In this document: in pieces, positions 1-57,499 of the stretch
Layout of the letters: every line of letters begins with the position of its first letter
How positions within the stretch are numbered: the stretch's first letter is position 1
Source of the DNA: Romanomermis culicivorax
Taxonomy: Eukaryota > Nematoda > Enoplea > Mermithida > Mermithidae
Direction of reading: 5' to 3'
NCBI GenBank assembly: GCA_963922205.1
Contig: CAWUHX010000173.1
Coordinates: 248,001-312,000, forward strand
DNA length: 64,000 bases
The notes under the pieces: generated by a model
What the model was told of the DNA's origin: nothing
Database searches by the model: none
Seen by the model: the letters and a program-made list of their open reading frames with translations, nothing else
Program-made: the position numbers and the translations under genes

Positions 1-147
1 TGTCAAGAAAACTAGTTTGCGACGGCTTTTCCAATAAATTTAAGCTAATTCATCGATTTTAGAGTGAGCAACTAAAAATTTATGTGTGCAACCAAAATTT
101 TTCCCCCAAATCGCACATTGCAACCTGGCCTGTGCAAAAAAAACCTG
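1..147. repeat. F5 right-end fragment at window edge
   Basis: TTTAGAGTGAGCAACTAAAA ... TGTGCAAAAAAAACCTG, the same right-hand segment seen at 8515-8610. It continues beyond the left edge. Confidence 0.55.
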
Positions 148-164
148 TATGTACATATAAGACA

Positions 165-322
165 TAGAGTTCGAGTCCGAGTCCGATCGGACTCGCACCT
201 GAAAATTCGAGTCCGAGTCAGAGTAAGCTGAAATTTGAAGTTCGATTCCGAGTCCAAGTAAGCCGAAATTTGAAGTCCGAGTCCGATTGCACGAAAAATC
301 CGGGTCCGTCCCATCCCTACTA
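165..322. repeat. GAGTCCGA-repeat, probable hAT end
   Basis: Several copies of GAGTCCGAGT and AAATTTGAAGT, ending CCGGGTCCGTCCCATCCCTA, which resembles the TAGGGATG termini of the hAT copies further right. No partner end or TSD found. Confidence 0.4.
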
Positions 323-600
323 TTTACCTTTGAGTTGATTTAAATACACAGTTTTTCCGAATTGTTTTGCTCCTGTGGCTATTCTGCTTTCTCAGACGGA
401 TAGAAAAAGAGACCGTGGTACAAATTTTTCTCCTCGGAACGGACTTCTATGTTGAACGTTTATCTGACTACGTTGATGTTATTGAAAACAAAAACCGATA
501 ATGCCGAATATCTGCCATTAGATCAATAATATTTAGATCCGTTCCATTGTTAAATCGATATCATAAAATAAAATTTCCATTATCATATATTTCAACGACT

Positions 601-678
601 TCAAGTTCGCACAATACGGTGTTCATTTTCATTATCAGAATTAATAGAATCGCTCAAAAAACTTATGTCATCGACTGA
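601..678 (-). CDS. PRRC2: Candidate last exon of PRRC2
   Basis: 25 codons plus TGA: SVDDISFLSDSINSDNENEH then RIVRT-stop, phase 0 like the preceding exons, after a GATGTAG acceptor. The acidic composition resembles exon 22. The pyrimidine tract is poor and I see no canonical poly(A) signal within 300 bp downstream, so this is only a candidate; the true end may lie outside the window. Confidence 0.3.
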   Translation of the reverse strand, partial: SVDDISFLSDSINSDNENEHRIVRT

Positions 679-961
679 CTACATCCATGGCTCAATACTT
701 CAAAACGTGTTTTGCATTGAAAAATGTTAATGTTAAATGGTTAATCGGACACTTAATTCAGCTATTGGCAGTGTGGGTATTAAAATTATGGATTAATTTT
801 GATATTTTTAAGCGGTGCTTGGACTAATCGGCCTTCTATCTTGCCGCAAAAATGATTGACGATTGCAAATCAGACTGTAATTGCGATTAGCCCTACTCCA
901 CTATCCGTTATTCTGACCCTTAAAGCTTAGAAGTAACATTCAGAACAGAATACAAGATTTA

Positions 962-2077
962 AGGCGGAGTGTCACTTCACGCGGCGGGCAACACCGCGCG
1001 TGATGACCGCTAGGACGCTAGTTTAGGACCAAGCGGGCAAGCGGCCGCCGCTAGTAATTTTCAAAGGTTACTGTAGAAATTTCAATCGGAATTTCGGCGG
1101 TGTTGCTCGCCAATGTTTTTTCGCGTAGACCTTTCACCATTTGGTGAACGCGATCAAAATTTTTTCCGCTATTCTATCCATGCCGTTTTTTGCTTAAAAA
1201 TACCACGGTGCGCTTTATTCATGCATTTTGAGCTTTTCTTGATGTAATTCAATCAGTAATTCACGAAAAAGGAAGAAAAAACGAAGATTGTCGACTTGAG
1301 TCAGATTATGATAAGAATATATCGAAATTAATAGTAATAGCAAAAAGCCAAAGCGAGGAAAACCTATGTATTTGTGCTTAGCCAAAATGAAGAGTCATAG
1401 ATTCAATTGGAATCATTCTTCTTTTTTTGGGTTCTGATACCTTAGATTAGAACGTTGTAAGATAAATCTTTCCAACACATATTTCATGATTTGCAATTTA
1501 ATCAAGCCTCTTGTGCCAATTGGAACAATTGTCCGTGCTCAAAAAACACACTGCCCTTTTCCCCAGTTGGGAAAAGGCCGGTGGGAAAAGACAGTGGCTC
1601 TCAGGAAAAAATTTGGTTGCTCTGCTCGAAAAAAACCCAGAAAGAAATAGTAGCCAAGCACAAAAATTGGTTGAAAATTGAACAAAAATCGGAATTTAAG
1701 AAATTCTGCACTTTTTTACGAATTGTTAATTTAAACTCGTCGGGAAGATTTATTTTAGCAATAAATTCGATTAAAATCGCCGAATGAACAATAATTTTGC
1801 AAAAAAAAAACCACGATGAAAATGGTTTAAAAATAACAATTCGGTGCAAGCGCTGCCCGCTAGGATAGAAAAAATTTCTAAACTAGCGGGCGCGTGAAAA
1901 ACTACGGTAGGATTGCTAGCGGGGATTTCGGTCATCACGCGCGACACCGCTCGCGGTCTGCCCGCTGGGTATATGTCACTTCGGAAGCGGGGCGAGCGGT
2001 TCACGCTCGATTTTGATTGGTCCATTTTTTCTTTTTACTGTAGCGTGACGCGGGGAGCGTGAAGTGACATTCCGCCT
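962..2077. mobile_element. PIF/Harbinger-like non-autonomous element
   Basis: Termini AGGCGGAGTGTCACTTCACG ... CGTGAAGTGACATTCCGCCT with TTA on each side (959-961, 2078-2080), the 3-bp TWA duplication of PIF/Harbinger. A second inverted block (CGCGCGTGATGACCG near 994, CGGTCATCACGCGCG near 1929) extends the termini. 1,116 bp; no transposase seen. Confidence 0.78.
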
Positions 2078-2356
2078 TTAGTAGGCAAATTCCTCGACAA
2101 GAGAAACCAAACACACATCCGCGGAATGTAATTGGATAACTAGAAATATAAATGCATCAGAGCCAATAAAAGAAACTATCGCTCAGAATACTGAGTGAAC
2201 AGTCACACTACATTTTGGACGACATTTGTGATCCCTCCCCGAACTTTCCCCATTCATGCATGAATATTCTTTTCAATATTTTTGAAAGTATTCGGAAAAG
2301 TTATTATTCCACTAACAACAGGCTCAGTTGAGTAAAAAGTAAAAAACGTTTCTTAC

Positions 2357-48488
<46,132 letters not shown>

Positions 48489-48836
48489 AATTTTTTCGCT
48501 CGTACGTACAAGGCGAGCATTGAGCTTACAACGGATAACAATAATTCAGGATTCGCCAATAACCTTTTGCGTAATTAATCAACTGAAAAATGCGAAGCTA
48601 ATAATAATCATAATTGATGTACGATAATAATAATAATCATCTAACACCAAGCCCTTGTGATATATCATCTTGGAGTCGAATTTAATTTTCTGAATGTCTT
48701 ATTTACGCTCAAAAATCTATAGCCAACATTATCAATAGAACCTGATGGTTTATTGATAATGTTTTTTGAATTAATTACATTTGGTTATGATTCAACCGTT
48801 GAAGCATTTTTTAGGTCTCCTACAGACATAAATGTA
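48489..48836. promoter_or_regulatory. PRRC2: Upstream region of PRRC2
   Basis: About 350 bp between the PRRC2 start codon and the nearest upstream transposon. It must contain the 5' UTR and perhaps the core promoter. I see no convincing TATA box; a CGTACGTACAAGGCGAGC stretch near 48500 is the only GC-richer part, and AATAATAATAATAATC near 48620 is a short trinucleotide repeat. Confidence 0.35.
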
Positions 48837-49211
48837 ACGACGCTCCGAGGTCAGAGGGGGGAGTCAAGCGACTTTTTGGAGGCTGATGGTCATCGATTGC
48901 CTAAAATTTTAGATAGCCCTTGAAGTTCGCAAATTCAAAATAATTCGATTTTTCGTCTAAAAATCTGAAAATGGATTAAAAAGAGTAGTCTAAAAAAGCG
49001 TGAGGCACCGAAAAATTGACATTCATGATCGTCTTTTGTTCAAAAATGACCATTTTTCATTTAAAAACTGGCACTTTTCATTTTTTATCCGGTCTAGAGC
49101 ATGGGGGTGATTATGGCTAGTCGTGATTGGCAAATCTTGAGGGGAATGACCATATGGCCGACCATTACTATAGGGACTTTCTAAGGCACTTCCCCCAATT
49201 ATTTATGTATG
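48837..49211 (-). mobile_element. F1 element upstream of PRRC2
   Basis: Inverted copy: CATAAATGTAACGACGCTCC ... CCCCCAATTATTTATGTATG, TSD CCTACAGA / CCGACAGA (7 of 8). It lies about 350 bp upstream of the PRRC2 start codon. Confidence 0.8.
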
Positions 49212-49234
49212 CCGACAGACAGCCCAAATTCAGG

Positions 49235-49745
49235 ATCCCCCGATGTCTGACGGAGAAGTGCGGCGACTTTCTAAAGTTGGGGGTCACTGATTCCCCAAAA
49301 TTTTGGGAGAAGTCCCTGAGAAAAAAACTGTTTTCCGGCGAAAATTGACACTTTTGACCAGACATGCACGGCAAGAACTTTCCAGGGGGAGGGTCCATGG
49401 ACTTTTTCCCAGGAAATAGGGATGGGGGTGGATAAGCAAAAAAACAAAAAAAAGTTCTGCAAGCCTGTTTTTCATACAAAATATGCACAAAAATCATGAA
49501 AAAAGCTGTCTTGGAAAAAGCTCAGGGGGTGTTTGACGAATCTATTTGGCCAAGGGGGGGTTTACCCCCCTACTATGTGCGTGTATGCTTTTGACCATTT
49601 TTTGTTCAAAAATTTGTATTTTCCATCAAAAAATTACATTTTTTCAGTATGAGCAAAAGTATGGCGGGTTCAGTATGGCTAGCCATAGGATTGGCAAATC
49701 CTGTGTGAGCTCACCCAATGTCTAGCCATATGGCTAACGGTTTCT
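49235..49745 (-). repeat. Degenerate F1 copy split by an F2 element
   Basis: Recognisable F1 stretches (GGGGTCACTGATTCCCC, TTTTTTGTTCAAAAATTTG, ATGGCTAGCCATAGGATTGG) on both sides of the F2 element at 49359-49587. Ends not identifiable. Confidence 0.6.
49359..49587 (+). mobile_element. F2 element nested in F1
   Basis: 229 bp, CAGACATGCACGGCAAGAA ... CTACTATGTGCGTGTATG, perfect TSD CTTTTGAC (49351-49358, 49588-49595). It interrupts a degenerate F1 copy. Confidence 0.87.
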
Positions 49746-50871
49746 GAGTCTGAAGAACAAATTCTTCGGCGTTCTAGAATGTCAAAAAACCCTAAAAAAT
49801 TTCCGATGCGATTAATCCGTGTTTATATGAATTGGACTTGAAACTAGAAAATTATAATCTTTTGTCTATTTCTTTCTGACAATTCGCGCTCTAAAAATAT
49901 CAGAATATTTGAATAAGCTCAGAATAGCTTGAAAAAGGCGTGGTCTGTGAGCATTTTCAACCGTAAAATAGAAGTTTAGTGAGATCGGAAAATTTTTTTG
50001 CCCTCTTTTCCTCATTTTCGGAGAATATCGGCGGGGAAACACGGTGCTTCCAAGTTTCAAATTCTAAAGCCATGGAAGCAATGTTTTTTAGCACGGACAT
50101 TTGTGCCAATTGGCTGTATAGAGGCAACAAAAGTTTGTGCAAACGACACAACAAAATTTCTCGTTAGTAACATACTGAAAACTGTGCAAGAATTCTAAGC
50201 TAAAAGTTTGATAAGAATATAATTAAAGCTACATTTGCCGCCCTTATACACCTGAAAATCTTGCTGACCCTTTTTTCCATCTATTGATGTCAGTGAGAAC
50301 GCAAGAAAACGCTTTACGATTCAAGCGAGGAGTCAAATATCTCCATAGAATTGTTCAGGAAGTTTATATCTTCGTTTTTATTTTTGGTATAACGATTTTT
50401 TTCAAAGATCGATGTAGGGAATAAATAGAGGATGTCTATAACTCACTTTCTTTTTTTGCCACTGATATTTTATGCGAAAAAAATCTAGAAATGGTGCAAA
50501 AATTTTAATTTATTCGCCAAGAAAAATATTATGAAAAATAATTTCATTGATATTTTACTATATTTTATTTTTTATTTTAATATTTCCTGTCATGGTTCGT
50601 TTGGTTTAGCACGATGCTAATGAACTTTGGGCCTGTGCTAATGAAAATTTTAGTCGTGCTAAGAAAAAGTGATACAAATAAAGGGAGATGAGACTCGTGC
50701 TAGAAAAGCCTGTTTCCTTTGACAGGTAATAAAATATTTCATTTCATTCTAATATATAATTTGAAAATTCGATTATGTCATTAGATAACGCGCAAGGCTG
50801 AATCGCTTAAAATGTAATATCTTCTTATTTAATACAAAGTACTCTCCAATATTATGTTGTGTTAGAGTACT

Positions 50872-51950
50872 CATAGTTTTTTAGCATTTTACAAGCCATG
50901 ACTTGTTGGACTGACAAAATGGCTTGTAGAATTTTAGTCCAACAAGCCAAAATGGCTTGTCAGAATTTTTTGAGTCATGTGTTTGATCATATCGGATACA
51001 GAAAAGATGCATTTTGGTGAATTTTAGAAGGTCATAATCTCAAAATTTCCCGGCGCTACGCGCCGGTTATAACTTGAATAAGCATTATTATTTATTTCCT
51101 AGCTCAGGCGCTGCTTCTAACATGTCTACCTTCATTTATCAATCAATTTTTAATAGTTTTAATCATCTTGAACGTATATCTTATGTTTTAATTGATAATC
51201 TTCAATATTTCATCTTGATATTTAATGAAGATTCACATTTTTCCCTTGACACATTTTTTGAGAAAGATCAATACGTCAAGTCTGTAAACTTTTTGAAGCG
51301 ATTATTCCTTTCTTGACGTAAAATCAATCCAAAAGCTTCATGGAAGTAGTTTTTGGAAATTTCTACTCTTCTTACTCATCGGCCAAGTTCATGAGAGTGT
51401 GTGAATAAATTAATGGTTTTAAAATTTTTCAAACATAAAGTTCTACAAATTACGACTTTTGAACAGAAAATTCGGAACTAATTTTTCAAACAAGTGGTTG
51501 GAAAATTGATTTTCTAGCATCGCAGAATGTCAATACCCAAAAAATTTTTCCGACGTTTCGGGCAGGAAAGATTAATAGCTTTTTTGGGCTCTCATTTGTC
51601 ATCATAGAGGACTTAACCGTCGATTTCTCGTGTAATTCAAAGTCATTATGTTCTTGGATAGTTTGCTGGAAATTTTTTTCCACAATGCTTGTAGATTAGA
51701 CTTCGATCAAACTCAAAAATTTCAAATGTTTCCTGAATTTTAATGAATTAACGGCTCTAAAATGTTATTGAATAAATGTTGAATGATATCCCTTTTTTTA
51801 TCGATTGCCGTGACGCTCAATATACATATTGCTTTAAAAAATAACCTAGCATTGGAATTCATTCACGTATACTGATATTATAAAATCGGCTTATAAAATT
51901 TTAGGTCAACAAGCCACTTGGCTTGTGACTCGTAGGTCAAAAAAACCCTG
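50872..51950. mobile_element. F5-related element
   Basis: CATAGTTTTTTAGC ... GTCAAAAAAACCCTG; TSD AGAGTACT / AGAGTATT (7 of 8). Subterminal 'ACAAGCCAAAATGGCTTGT' words and hairpin CCGGCGCTACGCGCCGG. 1,079 bp. Confidence 0.78.
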
Positions 51951-52303
51951 AGAGTATTATTGGACGGAAAGCAAGATTTTTCTCGATATTTTTACAACCT
52001 TTTAGCCGTCTGTAAAACGTTATGATTTTTTGGACATGATTTTTTAGCATTTTAAAAATGATTAAAACCACGGTTTTTTCCTCGAAGATTTATTCTACGT
52101 GAGAACCGCAACCAAAACCTTGTTCCACATTTTTCAAAAGTTGCATCCCTACTAGATAGAAGCTCTAAAGTTACAGTCTTAAAATGACGTTATGTTCCAC
52201 AGTTCTGAAAGCGTTAATAATGTCGTCACGAACATTTTTCTGCTTTCTTGGCATATACGCAAGCATTCTGATGCTTTCAGAGTCAATAACCTGCAATAAC
52301 CTG

Positions 52304-53966
52304 CGAAGAAACTTTCTGCCTGTTTGGTTGAACCATTCTCACATATTTTCGAAGTTTCTTTCAGAACTGGATCACTCCCCTTATTGTGGAAAAAGGCCAA
52401 CATTGTTCCTGTATTCAAAAAAGGCGACCCTGCCCTTCCTTCCAACTATCGGCTTATCTTTTTGTGCAGTGTCCCTTGCAAGATTATAGAAAGTATCATT
52501 AACTCCTCTATCATGTTTTATCTGAGAAATAATTCTCTCTTAACTCCATGGCAGTTTGGTTTCCTCCCAACAAAATCTTGTGAAACACAATTACTTCAAT
52601 GTAAAAATGTATGGACCAAACACATTGATTCCGGCTTTCCAATCGACACAATTTACATTGATTTCAAGAAAGCCTTTGATTCCGTTTCTCACAAAAAATT
52701 GATGCTTAAATTGAAAACCTATGGTATCTCAGGCTTTCTAGAAAAGTGGATCTTAGATTTCCTCTCAACTCGGACCCAGAGAGTCTGTATCAATAATGTC
52801 ACTTCTCAGTTTGCTCCCGTCTCTAGTGGTGTTCCTCAGGGTAGTGTTCTAGGTCCTAAACTTTTCTTGTTATTCATCAATGATCTCCCTGACAATCTAA
52901 AATCTGATATCTATCTTTTTGCTGATGATGTTAAGATCTTTAATTGTTCCAGAAACAAACGTATCCTCCAAGATGATCTTGATCAAATTTTTGGTTGGTC
53001 AAAAAAATGGCAATTAGAAATTTCTGCTGAAAAAAGTACTGTTCTATATTTGGGTTCTTCAAATCCAAAATACAATTACACAATGGGTAATTCTATTATT
53101 CCCGGCAACAATCCATACGTTAGAGATCTTGGTATACTTATCTCCCAAAATTTAAATTTCAGGGATCACCTAAATCATATAATTAAAAAGACTTACCAAC
53201 GGAGCTATTTGATAATGAAAACATTTACTTCTCGTAACGCCTCTAATCTTATCTGTGCCTTTACAGTTTATGTTAGACCAATATTAGAGTATTGTTCCAC
53301 TGTTTGGAATCCCTATTATGCTTCTGATATCGACTTAGTTGAAAATGTTCAGAGGAGATTTACTAAGCGAATTTTTGGTTTTAAGTGTGAACTTTCCTAC
53401 AACCAGCGCTTATCAAAACTGGGTATAGAACGCCTAGAAGTTCGTCCACTGTTATCTGCATTAAATCTCATGTTCCAAATCTTTAAGAACCAATCCTGCC
53501 TTAAACCATCAGATTTTTTCATTAGCAGCAGTTCTGACTTTACTCGCCGTAAAAATGACTACAAACTGATTACTGGTAAAGCCAAAACAAATGCAAGGCT
53601 TTATGATTTCTCTAACAGATATGTCAACATATGGAATGACATCCCAAATGATGTTATTAGTTCTTCCAATCTACAGGCCTTTAAAACTATAGTGTCAAAA
53701 ATAGATTTTTCAAGGTATCTTGGGGGGGGGCGCGTTAGTTCTGTTACGCATAGTAACCTGCGCTCCCTATTACTTGCAGCCTGATTTACTGTTATCATTT
53801 TTCGCCTATCGTCGCATCTTTAATATGGTTTTTTTCGCATTTTGTTTACTATTAGTAACAATTTTCTATTTTTTTGTAATTACCGCTCAAATTATATTTA
53901 TTTCCATTGACTGTCATCGTTGTTTATTTTTTCTAATGCAAGTAATAAATTCATTCATTCAAAAAT
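52304..53966 (+). mobile_element. 5'-truncated CR1-like LINE insertion
   Basis: Carries the RT ORF, about 170 bp of 3' untranslated sequence and an AATAAATTCATTCATTC tail typical of CR1 elements. F6 sequence stops at AACCTGCAA (about 52300) and resumes as AAAAATGAG (about 53961), so the LINE split an older repeat. Confidence 0.8.
52306..53784 (+). CDS. CR1-clade non-LTR reverse transcriptase, 5'-truncated ORF2
   Basis: Reverse transcriptase and C-terminal region of a CR1/L2-type retrotransposon. Open for about 490 codons without an ATG at the left edge. In order: WKKANIVPVFKKGDP with NYRLIFL (RT-1/2 region; the usual NYRPISL is changed), IYIDFKKAFDSVSH (motif A with the first Asp), SSGVPQGSVLGPKLFLLFIN (motif B), YLFADDVKIF (motif C, catalytic Asp pair intact), then the CR1-type tail with LEYCSTVWNPYY and VENVQRRFTKRIFG. 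The endonuclease domain and ORF1 are missing, so the copy cannot move by itself. It interrupts an F6 repeat and ends in an (ATTC)n tail. Confidence 0.92.
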   Translation, partial: KKLSACLVEPFSHIFEVSFRTGSLPLLWKKANIVPVFKKGDPALPSNYRLIFLCSVPCKIIESIINSSIMFYLRNNSLLTPWQFGFLPTKSCETQLLQCKNVWTKHIDSGFPIDTIYIDFKKAFDSVSHKKLMLKLKTYGISGFLEKWILDFLSTRTQRVCINNVTSQFAPVSSGVPQGSVLGPKLFLLFINDLPDNLKSDIYLFADDVKIFNCSRNKRILQDDLDQIFGWSKKWQLEISAEKSTVLYLGSSNPKYNYTMGNSIIPGNNPYVRDLGILISQNLNFRDHLNHIIKKTYQRSYLIMKTFTSRNASNLICAFTVYVRPILEYCSTVWNPYYASDIDLVENVQRRFTKRIFGFKCELSYNQRLSKLGIERLEVRPLLSALNLMFQIFKNQSCLKPSDFFISSSSDFTRRKNDYKLITGKAKTNARLYDFSNRYVNIWNDIPNDVISSSNLQAFKTIVSKIDFSRYLGGGRVSSVTHSNLRSLLLAA

Positions 53967-54258
53967 GAGAGTAAACCAAAGGAAATTCTAGTCAGGTCAG
54001 TAACATAGAGCTAATGAACGACACAATGGTGTTTTACGACAGTTCAAGGCATATTAGCGATAAATTCTCATGAGTTTGTCTGCTATTAACATTTCTGTGA
54101 TTCTGATTAAAGATATAGAATTTTATGTTTTCCTTATTTTGGCGCAAAGCGCCAAGAAAATTTCGGGTTTTCACATTCTAAAACACATGAAAATGAACTT
54201 TCACAACGTTGAGAAATTAATTAAAATCAAACTGATAGAGTATAATTTGCTTGTTATA

Positions 54259-54414
54259 CATATATCGGCGTTAGGGGGACCCCCTCCCCCCAACTTGGCC
54301 AACCATGTACCCAACCCCCCAGACTTGAAAAAATTGGCAAAAAAGTGCCTTTTTAAGGAAAAATTTCGACTTTTTGCGACCACCCCTCAACTGGTTGGAC
54401 CTCTTACTGGTAAG
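54259..54414 (+). mobile_element. F3 element, older copy
   Basis: CATATATCGGCGTTAGGGGG ... GACCTCTTACTGGTAAG; same internal blocks (CCAACTTGGCCAACC, CTCAACTGGTTGGACC) but more diverged, with shorter G and C runs. Confidence 0.65.
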
Positions 54415-54538
54415 TTAATCTCTGCAACAAATATCCCTCAATAAAAACTTTAAAATTTCAGTCTAGAATGATGTCTTCGATCTTCATCGTCTATAAATGC
54501 AAAATTCCATGCTGAAAACATTTGACTTATTGCAAGCC

Positions 54539-54743
54539 CATACCTGTACACTTGGGGGGGGTTGGGGGACCCCCCCCCCCAACTTGGCCAACCCTGTACC
54601 CAAAATCATCCACCCCCCCCCCCCCCAGTTTGGAAAAAATTACAAAAATTTGCAAAAAAGTGTATGTTTTTTGGCCTTTTTTGGGAAAAATTTCGACTTT
54701 TTTCTACCCCTTCCCCCAACTGGTCGGAGGTCCTACAGGTATG
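54539..54743 (+). mobile_element. F3 element with perfect TSD
   Basis: CATACCTGTACACTTGGGG ... GAGGTCCTACAGGTATG, 205 bp; perfect TSD TGCAAGCC on both sides. Nearly the same core as the copy at 24936. Inserted in an F6 repeat. Confidence 0.9.
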
Positions 54744-55349
54744 TGCAAGCCCCAGAGAAAAAATAGACATTTTATGAAATTTCTGTGAAATACTGACTGT
54801 TAACGATTGCAAAATGAGACGAGGTAACTCAATTGATGGAAATTGTCGAGGATAATGATTATTATACCAACGGAAAATTTTGCCTCTTTCCGGTTTTGAA
54901 TTCCCCAACATTTTTTCCTCATTACTAGATTTTTTCTTTAAAAGACGTCTATTAGAGAAAAAAACAGTAGTTTGAATCCCTCCCGAATTAATCGGACCTC
55001 ACAAGTATGCAAAAAAACTGCGAGAACGAGTAATCCTTCAAATTTTAAACTCCAAGTTCCATAAAATGATATTGACAGGAAACTTACCTGAAAGAAGTAT
55101 GAAGAACAATTATTTATTTATAGCGCGAGTTGGAATCCGAAGAAAGCTCGCTGCTCTTCCAAAATTTATTTGATAAGTTCAATTCAGTCAGCGGATAAAA
55201 AACTAAGGTCGGATATTATAGCGTCGACGGTCAATCTAGAAGAAGAACGAAAGTATCAATTATTTGAATTTTGAATTTCAGTTGGCAACGTTCGCAGACG
55301 AAGTGGCGACTGCAATATTTAACTGACCGAGACGTACTACTTAGACAGA

Positions 55350-55568
55350 CATACCTGTAAGAGGTCCGACCAGACCAGTTGGGGGGGGGGGGTAAATCCG
55401 AAATTTGGGGGAAGGGGATCGAAAAAAGTCGAAATTTTTCCCAAAAGAGGTTTAAAAAACACTTTTTTGCCAATTTTTTCAAGACTGGGGGGAGGTTGGG
55501 TATATGGTTGACCAAGTTGGGAGGGGGTCCCCCCACAACCCCCCCCCACCGGCACAATTACAGGTATG
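55350..55568 (-). mobile_element. F3 element, inverted
   Basis: CATACCTGTAAGAGGTCCG ... CACAATTACAGGTATG; G-run then AT-rich core then C-run, in reverse order to the other copies. No clear TSD. Confidence 0.8.
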
Positions 55569-56821
55569 TAGCACCGTTTTTCTTTCCTCGAAGATTTTTT
55601 CAACATGGGAACCGCACCCAAAATTTTTTTCATCATTTTCCAAAAATTTTCCACATTTTCAAAAACGCTTATAATGTGGCTACGGATGCTTTTTTATGCA
55701 TTTAAGGAGCATACCCAAGCATTTTGTTGTATTTGTAGTCAGAAACCTGCAAAAATGAGGAAAAAAATTGAGAAAATTCTGGTTCTGTTAGTCAAAATGA
55801 GCTCATGAAGAATATATTGGTGTTCTATAGGAGCGGATAAAGTAAGTTAGCGATAGAGTTCTCATGAATATATCCGCTATCAACATTTCTGTGATTCCGA
55901 TTAGAATCATATAATTTTATTTAGTTCTTGGTCCGGCGCAGAGCGCCGAAAAAATTTTTGGATTTTCACTTTCTAAAACACTGGAAAATGAACCTTCATA
56001 ACACTGGGAAATAAAAAAAAGTGCAATTTGCTCCTCATTCCGGCACGAAGCGCCGAAAAAATTTTCGGGTTTTTATATCCTAAAACGCTGAAAAATAATA
56101 AATCTCTCCAACAGATAATTAATGAACAAAAGTTTTAAAATCGCAGTCTAGAATGATCAGGGTTGGCAAAAACCAAACTTTTGAAATTTCGACATTTTGG
56201 TTTTTTGGTTTTTTAGTGGTTTTTTATGGTTTTTTAATGGTTTTTTTGGTTTTTCTATGGTTTTTTAGTGGTTTTTTTCTGGTTTAATTCTTTAAAATGT
56301 TTGGTAATCGAAATAACTATGTAAAATACTGCTGGAAGCTCCCTGTATCATCTAAGACTAGTCAGGTAGCCTTAAAATGGCAGCTAGAAGTATTAATCTT
56401 ACCCGAAGTGTCATTATTTTATGCTATACGAAATCCCTATTATAAGCGGGCACACAAGAAAGAAACGATGAGTGAAGAACATAAGAAAAGTAAAAATGGA
56501 ACAGAGCATGCGATATCAGGGTTGGCAAAAACCCAGTTTTTGAAATCTTCATTTTTGGGTTTTTGGGTTTTTTGGTGGGTTTTTCTGGGTTTTTGGTGGG
56601 TTTTTCTGGGTTTTCGGTGGGTTTTTCTAGGGTTTTTGTTCCAGTTTTGTACTAATGAATGATCATTTTACTTAAAATATATATGAGAATGTTATTTTTA
56701 ATGTATAAAGTGCATGAAATTGCTGAACAGTCTTCAAGACTGACTATACATTTGGTTGTAACATATTTACACGAGTCACGACTGCACATTGCACAACGAT
56801 TTTATCGATTTGGCTCATTAA

Positions 56822-57260
56822 AACAGCGAACCAGAAACAAAAAAAGAACGAAAAAAATGAAAACATAAAAAATTCAATACAGAAAACAACAAAAAACAAA
56901 AAAAGAAAAGAAAAACAAAAAAAAAACAGAAAAAAATCAAAAAAAAAGAAAAACAACGAACCAGAAACAAAAAAAAGGAAAGAAAAAAAAACATAAAAAT
57001 CAATACCATACAGAAAACAAAAAGAACCAAAGGGAAAAAACAAAAAAAAGAAAAACTAACGAACCACAAACAAAAAATAAACAGAAAAAAATTAAAAAAA
57101 AAAACAGAAAACAACGAACCAGAAACAAAAAAAGAAAGAAAAAAATGAAAACATAAAAAAATACAATACAGAAAACAACAAAAAACAAAAAACAAACAGC
57201 AAAAAACGAAAAAATGAAACAAAATAAGAAAAAAATTTAAAAATTTTGAAAACATTTTAA
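56822..57260. repeat. A-rich irregular tandem array
   Basis: Almost pure A with C and G interruptions. The word AACGAACCAGAAACAAA (or a close form) recurs near 56822, 56955, 57057 and 57112, and ACAGAAAACAAC after each. Lies next to the RNase T2 exon within the nested element. The long F-rich minus-strand ORFs here are products of poly(A). Confidence 0.8.
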
Positions 57261-57385
57261 AATTTATAAATTTAAGTGATAAATACCGAAAATAATGCAA
57301 AATATTGATTTTTTAAAATTAACTTTGAAACTTTGAAGAATAAACAAATTTTCTTATCAAAAAAATTGATGACGTCATTTTTTAC

Positions 57386-57499
57386 CTTATCAAATTATAG
57401 GAATCGTGTATTTTCAATCCACGATTAAAATAGGCCGATTCATCGGGCAAAGATTTGACTTCCGTAGCGCAGGAACCGTGTTTTTCCCATTCGTGTTTC
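57386..57499 (-). CDS. RNASET2: RNase T2 exon (catalytic CAS-II) inside a hAT-like element
   Basis: 114-nt open exon flanked by TTTTCATAG acceptor and AG|GTAAAA donor, entering and leaving at phase 2. It encodes (W)KHEWEKHGSCATEVKSLPD, ESAYFNRGLKIHDSYNLI, matching the second conserved active-site segment of RNase T2 (F-W-K-H-E-W-x-K-H-G-T-C) with the catalytic His, Glu, Lys and His all present. The incoming split codon would complete Trp (TG|G), as in the family. No other RNase T2 exon (such as the HGLWP segment) was found nearby. It lies wholly inside the nested transposon 56517-57785, so it is probably a captured exon, not a working gene. Confidence 0.85.

Larger units (their letters stand above)
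52078..54980. repeat. F6 repeat split by the CR1 LINE and F3 elements
   Basis: F6 sequence on both sides of the LINE (GTCAATAACCTGCAA; AGGTCAGTAACATAGAGC) and around the two F3 elements; hairpin TTGGCGCAAAGCGCCAAG at about 54138. Confidence 0.55.

Noticed and set aside
56744-57300. Phenylalanine-rich minus-strand ORFs up to 160 codons
   Set aside because: Poly(A)-rich repeat read on the other strand (TTT codons). No start context, no domain.
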